64,000 nt of DNA from Brachybacterium huguangmaarense (lineage in GTDB: Bacteria > Actinomycetota > Actinomycetes > Actinomycetales > Dermabacteraceae), in NCBI RefSeq assembly GCF_025725725.1, contig NZ_CP107020.1, positions 3,038,001-3,102,000 of the forward strand, written 5' to 3'. The notes under the pieces are model-generated. The model saw only the letters and a program-made list of their open reading frames with translations, was not told the origin of the DNA and did not search any database. The translations under genes were made by a program, and so were the position numbers. Below, piece after piece: positions 34,953 through 44,039 of this stretch; position 1 is the first letter of the stretch; every line of letters begins with the position of its first letter.

Positions 34953-36860
34953 GTGCCCTCCTTCCAGAACCTCCCCCACCACGACTCCGGGCCGGTCTTC
35001 GTCCCGCAGCCTGCTCGGCGGCTCGGCGACGAGGTGCCGCTGCGGGTCTGGGTGCCGGCCGCCTACCCGGTGCGCTCCCTCGCCGTGCGCGTCCTGCAGG
35101 ACGGCGAGCCCAAGGTCACCGAGCTCGAGGCGGAGGACGCCCCGACCCGCTGGAACGGGCAGTCGGGCACGTGGTGGCACGCCACCGTGCGCATGGTCAA
35201 CCCCGATACGCGCTACCGCTTCTGCGTGGTCGGGGACGGCGAGCGCTCGCTCGACTACGCGTGGCTCACGGCGGCCGGCGTGATCGACCACGACCTCGCC
35301 GACGCGACGGACTTCCGTCTCGTGCTCGACGAGTCCCCGAGCTGGGTGGACGACGCCGTCGTCTACCAGATCTTCCCCGACCGCTTCGCGCGCGGCGCCG
35401 GCTCCCCCGCCCTCACCCCCGAGACCGTGCCCGCGTGGGCGCACATCATGGAGTGGGACGAGGAGCCGGCGGCGCACGGGCCGAGCACCGCCCACCAGCT
35501 CTACGGCGGGGATCTCGACGGCATCGTCGAGCACCTCGACCACGTGCAGTCCCTCGGGGCGAACACGATCTATCTGACGCCGATCTTCCCCTCCGGCTCC
35601 GTGCACCGCTACGACGCCTCGACGTTCGACGACGTCGACGCGCTGCTGGGCGGGCAGGAGGCCCTCGTCCGGCTGAGCAAGGCCGTGCATGCGCGCGGCA
35701 TGCGGTTCATCCTCGACCTGACGACCAACCACACGGGCGACACCCACGAGTGGTTCGAGCGCGCCCAGGCGGACGCGGACAGCCTCGAGGCCGGCTTCTA
35801 CCTGTTCACCGACCACCCCGACGCGTACGAGATGTGGCTGGACGTGCCCAGCCTGCCCAAGCTCGACCATCGCAGCCAGGCGCTGCGCGAGCGCATGCTG
35901 CAGGGTCCCGAGAGCGTCGTGGGCCGGTATCTCGCGGCGCCCTTCTCCGCCGATGGCTGGCGGATCGACGTCGCGAACATGACGGGCCGCTCGGGGGCGA
36001 TCGATCTGGCCCATCAGGTGGCCCGCGACGTGCGCGGCACCATGCGCGACGTGGCCGGGACCGCGGAGGACGGCCGCGAGAACGCCTGGCTGATCGCGGA
36101 GCACGGGCACGACGCGAGCGCGGACCTCGTGGGCGACGGGTGGATGGGCACGATGAACTACGCGGGCTTCACGCGGCCCGTGTGGGCGTGGCTCGCCGAC
36201 CCCGACAACGGCCTGAACTGGCTGGGACTGCCCATGAGCATCCCGCGCCTGTCGGGCCGCCAGATCGGCGCCACCCTTCACGAGTACAACGCGCATCTGC
36301 CCTACCCGTCGTGGAAGCACTCCCAGAGCCAGCTCTCGAGCCACGACACGCCCCGCACCCGGAGCGTCGTCGGGACGAGCGAGCGCCAGGTGGTCGCCCT
36401 CGCGGCTCTCGCGGCCCTGCCCGGCGTGCCCACCGTGTTCGCGGGCGACGAGCTCGGGTTCCCGGGACGCACCGGCGAGCACTCGCGCACCTCGATGCCG
36501 TGGGACGGCCTGGCCGGCGTGGGGCCGCGCGCCTCGACGATCGACCGGGAGGTGCTGCGCGCGACCGGCGACCTGCTGCGGCTGCGCGGTGACCTCGCGG
36601 CGCTGCGCCGCGGCGGCATCCGCTTCCTTGCCTGGGAGGACGATGCGCTCGTCCTCCAGCGCACGCACCCGGACGGCGACGTGCTCGTGCACCTCGCGCG
36701 CGACGCCCATGCGCCGATCACCCTCGACCTGGACGCCGGCGAGCTGCTGCACCGCGAGGGCGGCACCGAGGTCGAGAGCCTGGGCTCGGAGACCGGCGCG
36801 CCGCAGCTCCGGCTGAGCGCGTCGGGTCCCGGCACGAGCTTCGTGCGCCTGACCGCCTGA
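34953..36860 (+). CDS. GH13 maltodextrin glucosidase / neopullulanase-like enzyme
   Basis: 635-residue GH13 enzyme without a signal peptide. N-terminal beta domain (about 1-115, CBM34-like), then the barrel opening AVVYQIFPDRFARG. Catalytic residues: nucleophile D339 in GWRIDVANM, acid/base E383 in IAEHGHD, and D465 in SSHDTPR; LDLTTNHTG is region I. Such intracellular MalZ/neopullulanase-type enzymes cut imported maltodextrins. GTG start eight bases after malG, so it is in the operon. Confidence 0.9.
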   Translation: MPSFQNLPHHDSGPVFVPQPARRLGDEVPLRVWVPAAYPVRSLAVRVLQDGEPKVTELEAEDAPTRWNGQSGTWWHATVRMVNPDTRYRFCVVGDGERSLDYAWLTAAGVIDHDLADATDFRLVLDESPSWVDDAVVYQIFPDRFARGAGSPALTPETVPAWAHIMEWDEEPAAHGPSTAHQLYGGDLDGIVEHLDHVQSLGANTIYLTPIFPSGSVHRYDASTFDDVDALLGGQEALVRLSKAVHARGMRFILDLTTNHTGDTHEWFERAQADADSLEAGFYLFTDHPDAYEMWLDVPSLPKLDHRSQALRERMLQGPESVVGRYLAAPFSADGWRIDVANMTGRSGAIDLAHQVARDVRGTMRDVAGTAEDGRENAWLIAEHGHDASADLVGDGWMGTMNYAGFTRPVWAWLADPDNGLNWLGLPMSIPRLSGRQIGATLHEYNAHLPYPSWKHSQSQLSSHDTPRTRSVVGTSERQVVALAALAALPGVPTVFAGDELGFPGRTGEHSRTSMPWDGLAGVGPRASTIDREVLRATGDLLRLRGDLAALRRGGIRFLAWEDDALVLQRTHPDGDVLVHLARDAHAPITLDLDAGELLHREGGTEVESLGSETGAPQLRLSASGPGTSFVRLTA

Positions 36861-36876
36861 CCCGACCTCCCCTCAC

Positions 36877-36935
36877 GGCCCGGGCCGCTCTCCGGTAGCC
36901 GGCCCGGGCCGCTCTCCGGTAGCCGGCCCGGGCCG
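36877..36935 (+). repeat. 24-bp tandem repeat, about 2.5 copies
   Basis: Two perfect 24-base units (36877-36900 and 36901-36924) plus 11 bases of a third, each starting GGCCCGGGCC and ending CTCTCCGGTAGCC. It fills the gap between the two glucosidase genes. Each unit contains the palindrome GGCCCGGGCC, so the repeats can pair with each other. Confidence 0.9.
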
Positions 36936-36998
36936 TCGACGCGCGACCCGCGCACCGCCCGGCCCCGGGCCCCACACCCCCTCTCGCAAGGAGAACCC

Positions 36999-38642
36999 AT
37001 GTGCCAGCAGTGGTGGCGCGACGCCGTCGTGTACCAGGTCTACCCGCGCTCCTTCGCCGACTCCGACGGCGACGGCATGGGCGACCTGCCCGGCATCACC
37101 GCCCGCCTGCCCTATCTGAAGGGCCTCGGCGTCGACGCCGTCTGGCTCTCCCCCTTCTACACCTCCCCGCAGCACGACGCGGGATACGACGTCGCGGACT
37201 ACTGCGACGTCGACCCCCGCTTCGGCTCCCTGGCCGACGCCGACGAGCTCATCGCGCGCGCCCACGGTCTCGGGCTCAAGGTGATCGTCGATCTCGTGCC
37301 CAACCACTCCTCGAGCGAGCACCCGCTGTTCCAGGCGGCGCTCGCGGCCCCCGCCGGCTCCCGCGAGCGCGACATGTACGTCTTCCGCGACGGGCGCGGC
37401 GAGCACGGGGAGCTGCCCCCCAACAACTGGCACTCGATCTTCCACGGCGCCGGCTGGACGCGGGTGACCGAGCCCGACGGCACCCCGGGCCAGTGGTACC
37501 TCCACATCTTCGACACCACGCAGCCGGACTGGAACTGGGAGAACCCCGCCGTCCACGAGCTGTTCGCGTCGATCCTGCGGTTCTGGCTCGACCGCGGCGC
37601 GGACGGGTTCCGCGTCGACGTCGCGCACGGGATGGTCAAGCCCGAGGGGCTGCCGGACGCGACCGTCGACGCGGCGGGCCTGATCGACGTGCCCGAGGGC
37701 GAGGTGCCCGTCTACTTCGACAACGACGGCGTGATCGACGTGTACCGCGAGTGGCGTCCGATCCTGGACGAGTACGAGGGCGACCGCATGCTCGTGCTCG
37801 AGGCCTGGATCCCCGAGCAGCGTCTGCCGCTGTACATCGGCCACGACAAGGCGCACCAGTCGTTTAACTTCGGGTTCCTCCAGGCCCGCTGGGGCGTCGA
37901 GACGATGCGCGCGGCCATCGAGAAGCCGCTCGCGATCGCCGAGGCCGTCGACTCGCCCACGACGTGGGTGCTCTCGAACCACGACGTGATCCGGCATGCG
38001 AGCCGCTACGGCTTCGCGCCCGACCACGTGTTCGGCGAGGGTCTCGCACGCGACGAGGTGCCCGACGCCGCGCTCGGGCTCCAGCGGGCCCGCGCCGCGA
38101 CCCTGCTGATGCTCGCCCTGCCCGGCTCCGCCTACCTCTACCAGGGCGAGGAGCTCGGCCTGCCCGAGGTCGCGGACCTCCCCGACGAGCTGCGCGAGGA
38201 TCCCTCCCACAAGCGCGCCGGCGTGCCCGGGCGCGACGGCTGCCGGGTGCCGCTGCCGTGGGTCCACGACGCCCCCGCCTACGGCTTCTCCCCCACCGGT
38301 GCGTCCTGGCTGCCGCAGCCGCCGGCCTTCGGCGAGCTCGCCGCCGATCTCCAGGACGGCGTCGAGGGCTCGACCCTCGAGATGTACCGGTCGGCCCTGC
38401 GCCTGCGTCACGAGCTGGATCTGGGCGTCTACGGCGACGGCGTGCGGTTCGTGGAGGACGTCCCGGCGGGCGTGCTCGCCCTCGAGCACGCCGGGGTCCT
38501 CGTCGTCGTCAACACGACCGATGCCGAGGTGAGCCTGGCCGAGGTGGCGGACCCCGCCGACGCGGTCCCCCTCGTGGCCTCCGCGGCGGGAGCCTCCGAT
38601 GTGATCCCCGCCGAGGCGACGCTGTGGCTGCGTCGGCCCTGA
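36999..38642 (+). CDS. GH13 alpha-glucosidase (oligo-1,6-glucosidase group)
   Basis: 547-residue cytosolic GH13 enzyme starting WWRDAVVYQVYPRSFADSDGDG, typical of alpha-glucosidases. Region I DLVPNHSS; nucleophile D207 in GFRVDVAHG; acid/base E268 in LVLEAWI; D329 in LSNHDVIRH. Valine after VDLVPNHSSSEHP and the AHG segment fit alpha-1,4 activity, but linkage preference cannot be settled by eye. AAGGAGAAC precedes the ATG. Likely finishes conversion of maltodextrins to glucose. Confidence 0.92.
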   Translation: MCQQWWRDAVVYQVYPRSFADSDGDGMGDLPGITARLPYLKGLGVDAVWLSPFYTSPQHDAGYDVADYCDVDPRFGSLADADELIARAHGLGLKVIVDLVPNHSSSEHPLFQAALAAPAGSRERDMYVFRDGRGEHGELPPNNWHSIFHGAGWTRVTEPDGTPGQWYLHIFDTTQPDWNWENPAVHELFASILRFWLDRGADGFRVDVAHGMVKPEGLPDATVDAAGLIDVPEGEVPVYFDNDGVIDVYREWRPILDEYEGDRMLVLEAWIPEQRLPLYIGHDKAHQSFNFGFLQARWGVETMRAAIEKPLAIAEAVDSPTTWVLSNHDVIRHASRYGFAPDHVFGEGLARDEVPDAALGLQRARAATLLMLALPGSAYLYQGEELGLPEVADLPDELREDPSHKRAGVPGRDGCRVPLPWVHDAPAYGFSPTGASWLPQPPAFGELAADLQDGVEGSTLEMYRSALRLRHELDLGVYGDGVRFVEDVPAGVLALEHAGVLVVVNTTDAEVSLAEVADPADAVPLVASAAGASDVIPAEATLWLRRP

Positions 38643-38665
38643 CCGGCTCGCGGCGCGCCCACCGC

Positions 38666-38671
38666 TAGGAT
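38666..38671 (+). promoter_or_regulatory. Leaderless promoter of the first ATP-grasp gene
   Basis: TAGGAT, seven bases before ATG 38679. Confidence 0.65.
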
Positions 38672-38678
38672 CACGGCC

Positions 38679-39944
38679 ATGCCCGACGCCACCGCATCGT
38701 CCTCGTCCGCCGCGCCCGACTTCGATCTCGTCCTCGCCGGGTCGGGGCTGGGCGTGTACACGCTCGCCCGTGCCTTCCACGAGGAGTACGGGGTGGTCGC
38801 GACCGTCGTCACGAAGATCGCGGTCGAGGCGATGCGGCGCTCGGTCGCGTGCAACGTGATCGAGCTGGGGGCGCGGGCCGACGAGGACGACATGGTCGCC
38901 CGCCTCGTGTCGCTGGCCGAGGAGCGCGGCGGTCGGCGGCCCCAGCTCCTGCTGGCCAACGCGGACTCCGTGATCCAGATGATGAGCGACCACCGCGAGC
39001 CCCTCGCCGCGCACTACGTGATGCCGATCCTCGACGCCGACGTCCTCGAGCGCCTCTCGGACAAGGCCGAGTTCGCGCTCGCGTGCGCCGAGCACGGCGT
39101 CGCGACCCCGGTCACGGAGATCGTCGACGTCGCGGACGCCCGCGGCACCTCGTGGACGCCGCCCGCGACCCGGATCCCCTTCCCCGTCGTGGTCAAGGCG
39201 GCGCGCACCGCCGACATGGCGCACGTGCGCTTCGCGGGCAAGAAGAAGGTGTGGTTCGTCGAGTCGGCCGCCGAGCTCGACGAGCTGCTGCGCACGATCG
39301 CACGCGCGGGGTACACGGGCCGCGTGGTGGTCCAGGAGCTCGTGCCCGGGGACGACACGACCGAGTGCTCGATCACGGCGTACACCGACCGCCACGGCCG
39401 GGTGACGCTGCTGTGCTCGGCTCGCGTGCTGCTGGGCGAGCACACCCCCGACGCCCTCGGGCGGCCCGCGGCGATGATCACGACCCCGCTCCCGGAGGCG
39501 CTCGAGCAGGCCCGGCGCCTGCTCGAGGCCACCGGGTACCGCGGTTTCGCGAACTTCGACGTCAAGGAGGACCCGCGCGACGGGTCCCTCAAGTTCTTCG
39601 AGGTCAACCCCCGCATCGGCCGCAACAACTTCTACGTCACCGCGGCCGGGGCGAACATCTCCCGCTTCGTCGTGGCCGACGCGATCGAGGATCGTGAGAT
39701 CGAGCCCGTGACCGAGGTCGACGAGATCCTCTACTCGCTCGTGCCCACCCCGCTCCTGCTGCGCTACGTGCGCGACCGCGGCATGCGTCGCTGGGTGCGC
39801 CGGGTCGCGCGGCGCGGGGTCGAGAACCCGTGGGCCTACCCGGCCGACGGGCTGTGGGCCCGCGGCTACGCCGCCACGGTCGCGCTCAACCACGTCCGGA
39901 AGTTCCTGCGCTACTACCCGCGCCCCACCGACACCGGGTTCTGA
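38679..39944 (+). CDS. ATP-grasp carboxylate-amine ligase (COG3919-like), copy 1
   Basis: 421 residues. N-terminal pre-ATP-grasp fold (VLAGSGLGVYTLARAFHEEYG), then an ATP-grasp domain with PVVVKAAR (nucleotide lysine), VQELVPGDD, and the metal-binding end FANFDVKEDPRDGS / FFEVNPRIGRNN. The family joins an amino group to an acylphosphate; the Enterococcus D-aspartate ligase Asl belongs to this type. It is about the same length and shares all blocks with the ligase at 40740, with an Asp/Glu racemase between them. Role in peptidoglycan bridge formation is inferred. Confidence 0.85.
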   Translation: MPDATASSSSAAPDFDLVLAGSGLGVYTLARAFHEEYGVVATVVTKIAVEAMRRSVACNVIELGARADEDDMVARLVSLAEERGGRRPQLLLANADSVIQMMSDHREPLAAHYVMPILDADVLERLSDKAEFALACAEHGVATPVTEIVDVADARGTSWTPPATRIPFPVVVKAARTADMAHVRFAGKKKVWFVESAAELDELLRTIARAGYTGRVVVQELVPGDDTTECSITAYTDRHGRVTLLCSARVLLGEHTPDALGRPAAMITTPLPEALEQARRLLEATGYRGFANFDVKEDPRDGSLKFFEVNPRIGRNNFYVTAAGANISRFVVADAIEDREIEPVTEVDEILYSLVPTPLLLRYVRDRGMRRWVRRVARRGVENPWAYPADGLWARGYAATVALNHVRKFLRYYPRPTDTGF

Positions 39945-39960
39945 GGGGCGGCTCGCCGCC

Positions 39961-40743
39961 TCACGGCGCGGGCGTCTGCCTCGCGAAGGCCGGGGCGAGC
40001 TCCTTGTGCGCGCGCAGCACGGTCTGCCGGGCGAGCTCGGTGAGGGAGTCGGTCAGGCGCTCGTCGGCGCGGAAGCCGTGCTGGTCGTAGATGACCGACA
40101 GCTCGGTGCAGCCGAGCACGACCGTGCCGGCGCCGAGGGCGACCGCCTCGGCGACGCAGCGCTCGAACAGGCCGCGGTCCACGGGCCGGTTCGCCTTGAC
40201 CTGGTCGTAGATGAGCGTGTTGATCCGCGCCTGCAGCTCGCCGTCCGGCACGAGGGCGCGGAGCCCGCGCGCCTCGAGGGCGTCCTGGTAGACGCGGGCG
40301 TGGATGTTGCCCTCGGTCGCGAACACGGCCACCGTGCCCCCCGCGCCGACGCTCTGCGCGGCGACCTCGACCGTCGCGTCGACGATGCTCACGAACGGCA
40401 CCGAGGTGACCGCCTCGATCCGGCGCACGAAGTGGTGGGCGGTGTTGCACGGCAGGACGAGCAGGCCCACGCCCGCGCGCTCGAGCATCGCGGCGTCGCG
40501 GGCGAGCACGGGGCCGGGGTCCGCGGCGGACTCGTCGAGGATGTGCGCGGTGCGGTCGGGGGTCGTCGAGTGCTGGGACACCAGCAGGTCCAGGTGCTCC
40601 TGGTCGCTCGCGGCGTCGGTGGCCCGCACCAGCAGGTCCAGGAACACGGCGGTGGCGGCGGGGCCGAGGCCTCCCAGCACGCCGACCACGGGCGCCCTCC
40701 AGGTGCCGTCGACGCGCGCGCCCTCGGCGCCGCCCGCGCTCAC
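39961..40743 (-). CDS. Aspartate/glutamate racemase family protein
   Basis: 260 residues, PLP-independent racemase. Two catalytic cysteines are visible in VLPCNTAHHF and VLGCTELSVI, with the family start VVGVLGGLGPAAT and a QHSTTPDRTAHIL motif that favours aspartate racemase over MurI. GTG 40743 is taken because it overlaps the stop of the upstream ATP-grasp gene as GTGA, so the pair is translationally coupled. It would supply D-Asp (or D-Glu) to that ligase. Convergent with the first ATP-grasp gene, 16 bases apart. Confidence 0.9.
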   Translation of the reverse strand: MSAGGAEGARVDGTWRAPVVGVLGGLGPAATAVFLDLLVRATDAASDQEHLDLLVSQHSTTPDRTAHILDESAADPGPVLARDAAMLERAGVGLLVLPCNTAHHFVRRIEAVTSVPFVSIVDATVEVAAQSVGAGGTVAVFATEGNIHARVYQDALEARGLRALVPDGELQARINTLIYDQVKANRPVDRGLFERCVAEAVALGAGTVVLGCTELSVIYDQHGFRADERLTDSLTELARQTVLRAHKELAPAFARQTPAP

Positions 40744-42065
40744 GGGCGGGCGTCCTCGACCGGCGCCGCCACGTCCTCGGGGCCCACGGGCTCGGGATGG
40801 TAGTGACGACGGAACTTGCGCACGTAGTTGGCCATCGCGGCCGCGATGTGGGCCCAGCGTCGCGGGCTGCGCTCCACGCCGCGGTAGACGAGGGGGTTGG
40901 CGACGCGCCGCGCGGCGAGCACCCGGCGCAGCTGGGCGCGCGCGTCGGGCAGCGTCGTGTAGTGCTTGACGAGGGCGACGGGCACCACCGTGTACAGCAC
41001 CTCGGGCTGGTCCTGCACGATCTCGGGCAGCTCGCCGTCGGCCACCGGCGGCAGTCCCCCGCCGATGTGCTCGTCGACGTACCAGGTCACGGGGTTGTGG
41101 CCTCCCGCGGTGACGTAGTAGTTCGAGCGGCCCAGGCGGGGGTTGAGCTCGAAGAACTTGGTGCGGCCGTCGCGCGGGTCGAACTTGAGGTCGAAGTTGG
41201 CGTACCCGGTCCAGCCCAGCTCGGTGCACAGCCGCTGCGCCTGATCGACCATGGCAGGGTCGGTCCCCGTGATGATCGCGGCGGGGTTGCCGATCGCCCC
41301 GGGGCTGTGCTCCTCGAGCAGGGTGCGTCCCCACGAGGCGAAGCGCACCCGGGACTGCTCGTCGCAGTAGCAGGTGAGGATGCGCATGTTCTGGTCGTCG
41401 CCGGGGATGCGGTCCTGGACGATCACGCTGCTGCGGTAGCCGGACCCGCGGATCGCGCGCAGCAGGGCGATCAGCTCCTCGGGGGAGGCGACCGTGTGCA
41501 CCTTCTGCTTGCCCGGGAACGAGATCTGCTTCCACGCCGAGACGTCCGCGGGCTTGGCGATCACCGGGAAGGTGAACGGGACCTCGAGGGCCGGGTCGAC
41601 GTCGTCGGCGAGGTCGACGATGCGGGTCGCGGGATGGTCCACGCCGAGCCGCTCGCACAGCGCCGTGAAGTTCTGCTTCTCGGTGCCCGCGCGGAAGGTC
41701 TCGAGATCGACGTACGGCACGACCCAGCGGTCGTCGAGCACGTCGGTCTCGTCGCGCACGCGGATGATGGGCTTGACCGTCGCGTCGGCCGAGCCGAGCA
41801 GGATGAGGCGGCCGTGCGCGATCCGCCCGGCGATGTCCGCGAGCACGGGCGCGAGCGCCTCGTGGTCGAAGGGGTCGTCGCAGTGCACGTTCACGGTGAT
41901 CGCGCTGTCGGTCACGTGCCAGCCGGCGAGGCGGGAGACGATGACCGTCCGGATCCCGTAGGCCTCGTGGAAGGCCCGCGCGAGGGAGTAGGCGCCGATG
42001 TCGCCGCCGACGACGACGGGCGTGAGAGCGGGCGCGGGCGAGGTCGCGGAGGCGGCAGCTGACAT
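40740..42065 (-). CDS. ATP-grasp carboxylate-amine ligase (COG3919-like), copy 2
   Basis: 441 residues, paralogue of the ligase at 38679: VVVGGDIGAYSLARAFHEAYG, FPVIAKPADVSAWK, VQDRIPGDDQNM, YANFDLKFDPRDGR and FFELNPRLGRSNYYVTAGG align block by block. It is translationally coupled to the aspartate racemase gene, the arrangement seen for the D-aspartate ligase / racemase pair of Enterococcus faecium peptidoglycan cross-bridge synthesis. ATG 42065 follows a TACACT box by seven bases. No membrane segment; cytosolic. Confidence 0.87.
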   Translation of the reverse strand: MSAAASATSPAPALTPVVVGGDIGAYSLARAFHEAYGIRTVIVSRLAGWHVTDSAITVNVHCDDPFDHEALAPVLADIAGRIAHGRLILLGSADATVKPIIRVRDETDVLDDRWVVPYVDLETFRAGTEKQNFTALCERLGVDHPATRIVDLADDVDPALEVPFTFPVIAKPADVSAWKQISFPGKQKVHTVASPEELIALLRAIRGSGYRSSVIVQDRIPGDDQNMRILTCYCDEQSRVRFASWGRTLLEEHSPGAIGNPAAIITGTDPAMVDQAQRLCTELGWTGYANFDLKFDPRDGRTKFFELNPRLGRSNYYVTAGGHNPVTWYVDEHIGGGLPPVADGELPEIVQDQPEVLYTVVPVALVKHYTTLPDARAQLRRVLAARRVANPLVYRGVERSPRRWAHIAAAMANYVRKFRRHYHPEPVGPEDVAAPVEDARP

Positions 42066-42072
42066 GCCGGCC

Positions 42073-42078
42073 AGTGTA
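42073..42078 (-). promoter_or_regulatory. Leaderless promoter of ligase copy 2 and racemase
   Basis: TACACT on the minus strand, seven bases before ATG 42065. Confidence 0.65.
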
Positions 42079-42160
42079 TCGACGGCGCCCTGCGCGCCGA
42101 GGGACGCCCGGCCGCCGTCACGGCCGCTGTGGCGCCCTCGACACCTCCCGGCCGCCTCCC

Positions 42161-42166
42161 TACCCT
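42161..42166 (+). promoter_or_regulatory. Leaderless promoter of the PEBP gene
   Basis: TACCCT, six bases before ATG 42173. Confidence 0.6.
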
Positions 42167-42172
42167 GTGGAC

Positions 42173-42661
42173 ATGACCACCGACACGTTCTCCCTGTCCT
42201 CGAGCGCGACCCCCTCCGGCTCGGTCGTCGCCGCCGCCCAGCTGGCCCCGGAGCTCGACGGCTCCTCGACCTCGCCGGACCTGACCTGGGGCGGCGCGCC
42301 CGAGGGGACCCGCAGCTTCGCGGTCACGTGCTACGACCCGGACGCCCCCACGGGCTCCGGCTTCTGGCACTGGGTGGCCTGGGACATCCCGGCCGACGCC
42401 ACCGCGCTGCCGCTCGGCGTCGAGCGCGACGCGGAGGACATCGCACAGGCCGTCAACGACTTCGGCCGCCGCGGCTACGACGGCCCCAACCCGCCGGCGG
42501 GCGCCCCGCACCGCTACATGTTCACGGTGCACGCCCTGCCCGTGGCCTCCCTCGGCGTCGACCCGGACGCGCCGCACGTCCAGGCGCGCTTCGCGATCTT
42601 CAGCCAGCAGCTCGACTCGGCCTCGTTCACGGCCACGTACCAGGTGGCGCCGGAGGCCTGA
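42173..42661 (+). CDS. YbhB/YbcL-type PEBP-like protein
   Basis: 162-residue phosphatidylethanolamine-binding-protein fold. Ligand-site motifs are clear: CYDPDAPTGSGFWHWVAWDIP and GYDGPNPPAGAPHRYMFTVHAL. Bacterial YbhB/YbcL proteins have this fold but no settled function. Monocistronic, leaderless start. Confidence 0.92.
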   Translation: MTTDTFSLSSSATPSGSVVAAAQLAPELDGSSTSPDLTWGGAPEGTRSFAVTCYDPDAPTGSGFWHWVAWDIPADATALPLGVERDAEDIAQAVNDFGRRGYDGPNPPAGAPHRYMFTVHALPVASLGVDPDAPHVQARFAIFSQQLDSASFTATYQVAPEA

Positions 42662-42758
42662 GGCGGACCCCTGTATCAGGTCGCGGGCTGATCCGACAGG
42701 GGGCTCACTCCGTGAAATGTCCGGGGCGCACCGGAGGGACGCGGCGGCGCCGGGCCCC

Positions 42759-42764
42759 TACGCT
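42759..42764 (+). promoter_or_regulatory. Leaderless promoter of the GT4 pair
   Basis: TACGCT, six bases before ATG 42771. Confidence 0.65.
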
Positions 42765-42770
42765 CGAAGC

Positions 42771-44039
42771 ATGACCGCACTTCCTCTGGGCACGACGGCG
42801 AGGACGCTCTCGCCGGCACCCGCCACGGTCCTCCCCTCCTCCGCCGATCCCCGCCCCCTCAAGGTGCTGCTGACGACCGACTGGTGGGAGCCCACCGTCA
42901 ACGGCGTCGTCGCGAGCGTGACCACGCTCAAGCGCGAGCTCGAGCTCCTGGGCTGCGAGGTGCGTGTGCTGACGCTGGCCGAGGGCCTGCGCTCGACGCA
43001 CGCCGACGGCGTGTACCGCCTCGGCTCCGTCTCCGCCTCGATCTTCTACGACCGGGCGCGCATCGGCGCCCTGAGCAGCGACGCGATCCGCCGCGAGATC
43101 CTGCGGTGGGGGCCCGACATCGTGCACTCCAACTGCGAGTTCTCCACCTATCTGTGGGCCAAGCGGCTCTCCCGGGACCTCGGGGTGCCGATCGTGCACA
43201 CGTACCACACGATCTACGAGGACTACACGCACTACTACTCGCCGAGCCGCACGATGGGCAAGAAGGCCGTCGCGGCCTTCTCCCGCAAGCTGCTGGCCGG
43301 CACCGACGCCGTCATCGCGCCGACCACCAAGGTGAGCGCGCTGCTCGCGGGCTACGGCGTGCGCCGCCCCATCCACGTGGTCCCGACCGGCCTCGACCTG
43401 CGCCGCTTCCGGCCCGCCCGGACCGTCGCCGAGCGCGAGGACGCGCAGGCCCTGCGGCGCGAGCTGCGCATCCCCGAGACGCACCGCGTGCTCGTCTCCG
43501 TGTGCCGTCTGGCCAAGGAGAAGAACATCGAGGAGGTGCTGCGCAACGTCGCGGCGGCGCGCCGCACCGACTGCACCCTCGTGCTCGTGGGCGACGGCCC
43601 GATCCGCGCCGACGCCGAGCGCCTCGCCGAGCAGCTGGGCATCGGCGAGGACGTGCGCTTCGTCGGCTGCGTCGACCCCGCCCAGATCCCCCGCTACTAC
43701 CGCCTGGGCGACGTGTTCGTCTCGGCCTCCCTCTCGGAGACCCAGGGCCTGACCTTCATCGAGGCCCTCGCGTGCGGCCTGCCGCTGCTGTGCCGGCGCG
43801 ACCCCTCGCTCGCGGGCGTGGTGCTCGACGGCATCACGGGCTGGCAGTACGAGGAGGCCGGCGAGTTCGCCTACCGGCTGTCCGACCTGCTCGACCACGA
43901 CGCCGATCGCGCCCGCATGTCGCGGTCCGCGGCGGCGCATGCCCACGAGACGTGCGGCTCGGATGCCTTCGGGCGCGGGGCGCTCGAGGTCTACCGCGAC
44001 GTGATCGCGGCGCGACGTCCGGCTCGCGCCGCCGCGTGA
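42771..44039 (+). CDS. GT4 glycosyltransferase, diacylglycerol glucosyltransferase-like
   Basis: 422 residues, GT-B fold. The acceptor side has VNGVVASVTTLKRELE and the diagnostic HTYHTIYEDYTHYY stretch shared with alpha-monoglucosyldiacylglycerol synthases (LafA/alMGS type). The donor side has VSVCRLAKEKNIEEVL and ETQGLTFIEALACG (E-x7-E). Likely transfers glucose to diacylglycerol at the inner membrane face. No membrane helix; such enzymes are peripheral. Coupled to the next GT4 gene. Confidence 0.8.
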   Translation: MTALPLGTTARTLSPAPATVLPSSADPRPLKVLLTTDWWEPTVNGVVASVTTLKRELELLGCEVRVLTLAEGLRSTHADGVYRLGSVSASIFYDRARIGALSSDAIRREILRWGPDIVHSNCEFSTYLWAKRLSRDLGVPIVHTYHTIYEDYTHYYSPSRTMGKKAVAAFSRKLLAGTDAVIAPTTKVSALLAGYGVRRPIHVVPTGLDLRRFRPARTVAEREDAQALRRELRIPETHRVLVSVCRLAKEKNIEEVLRNVAAARRTDCTLVLVGDGPIRADAERLAEQLGIGEDVRFVGCVDPAQIPRYYRLGDVFVSASLSETQGLTFIEALACGLPLLCRRDPSLAGVVLDGITGWQYEEAGEFAYRLSDLLDHDADRARMSRSAAAHAHETCGSDAFGRGALEVYRDVIAARRPARAAA

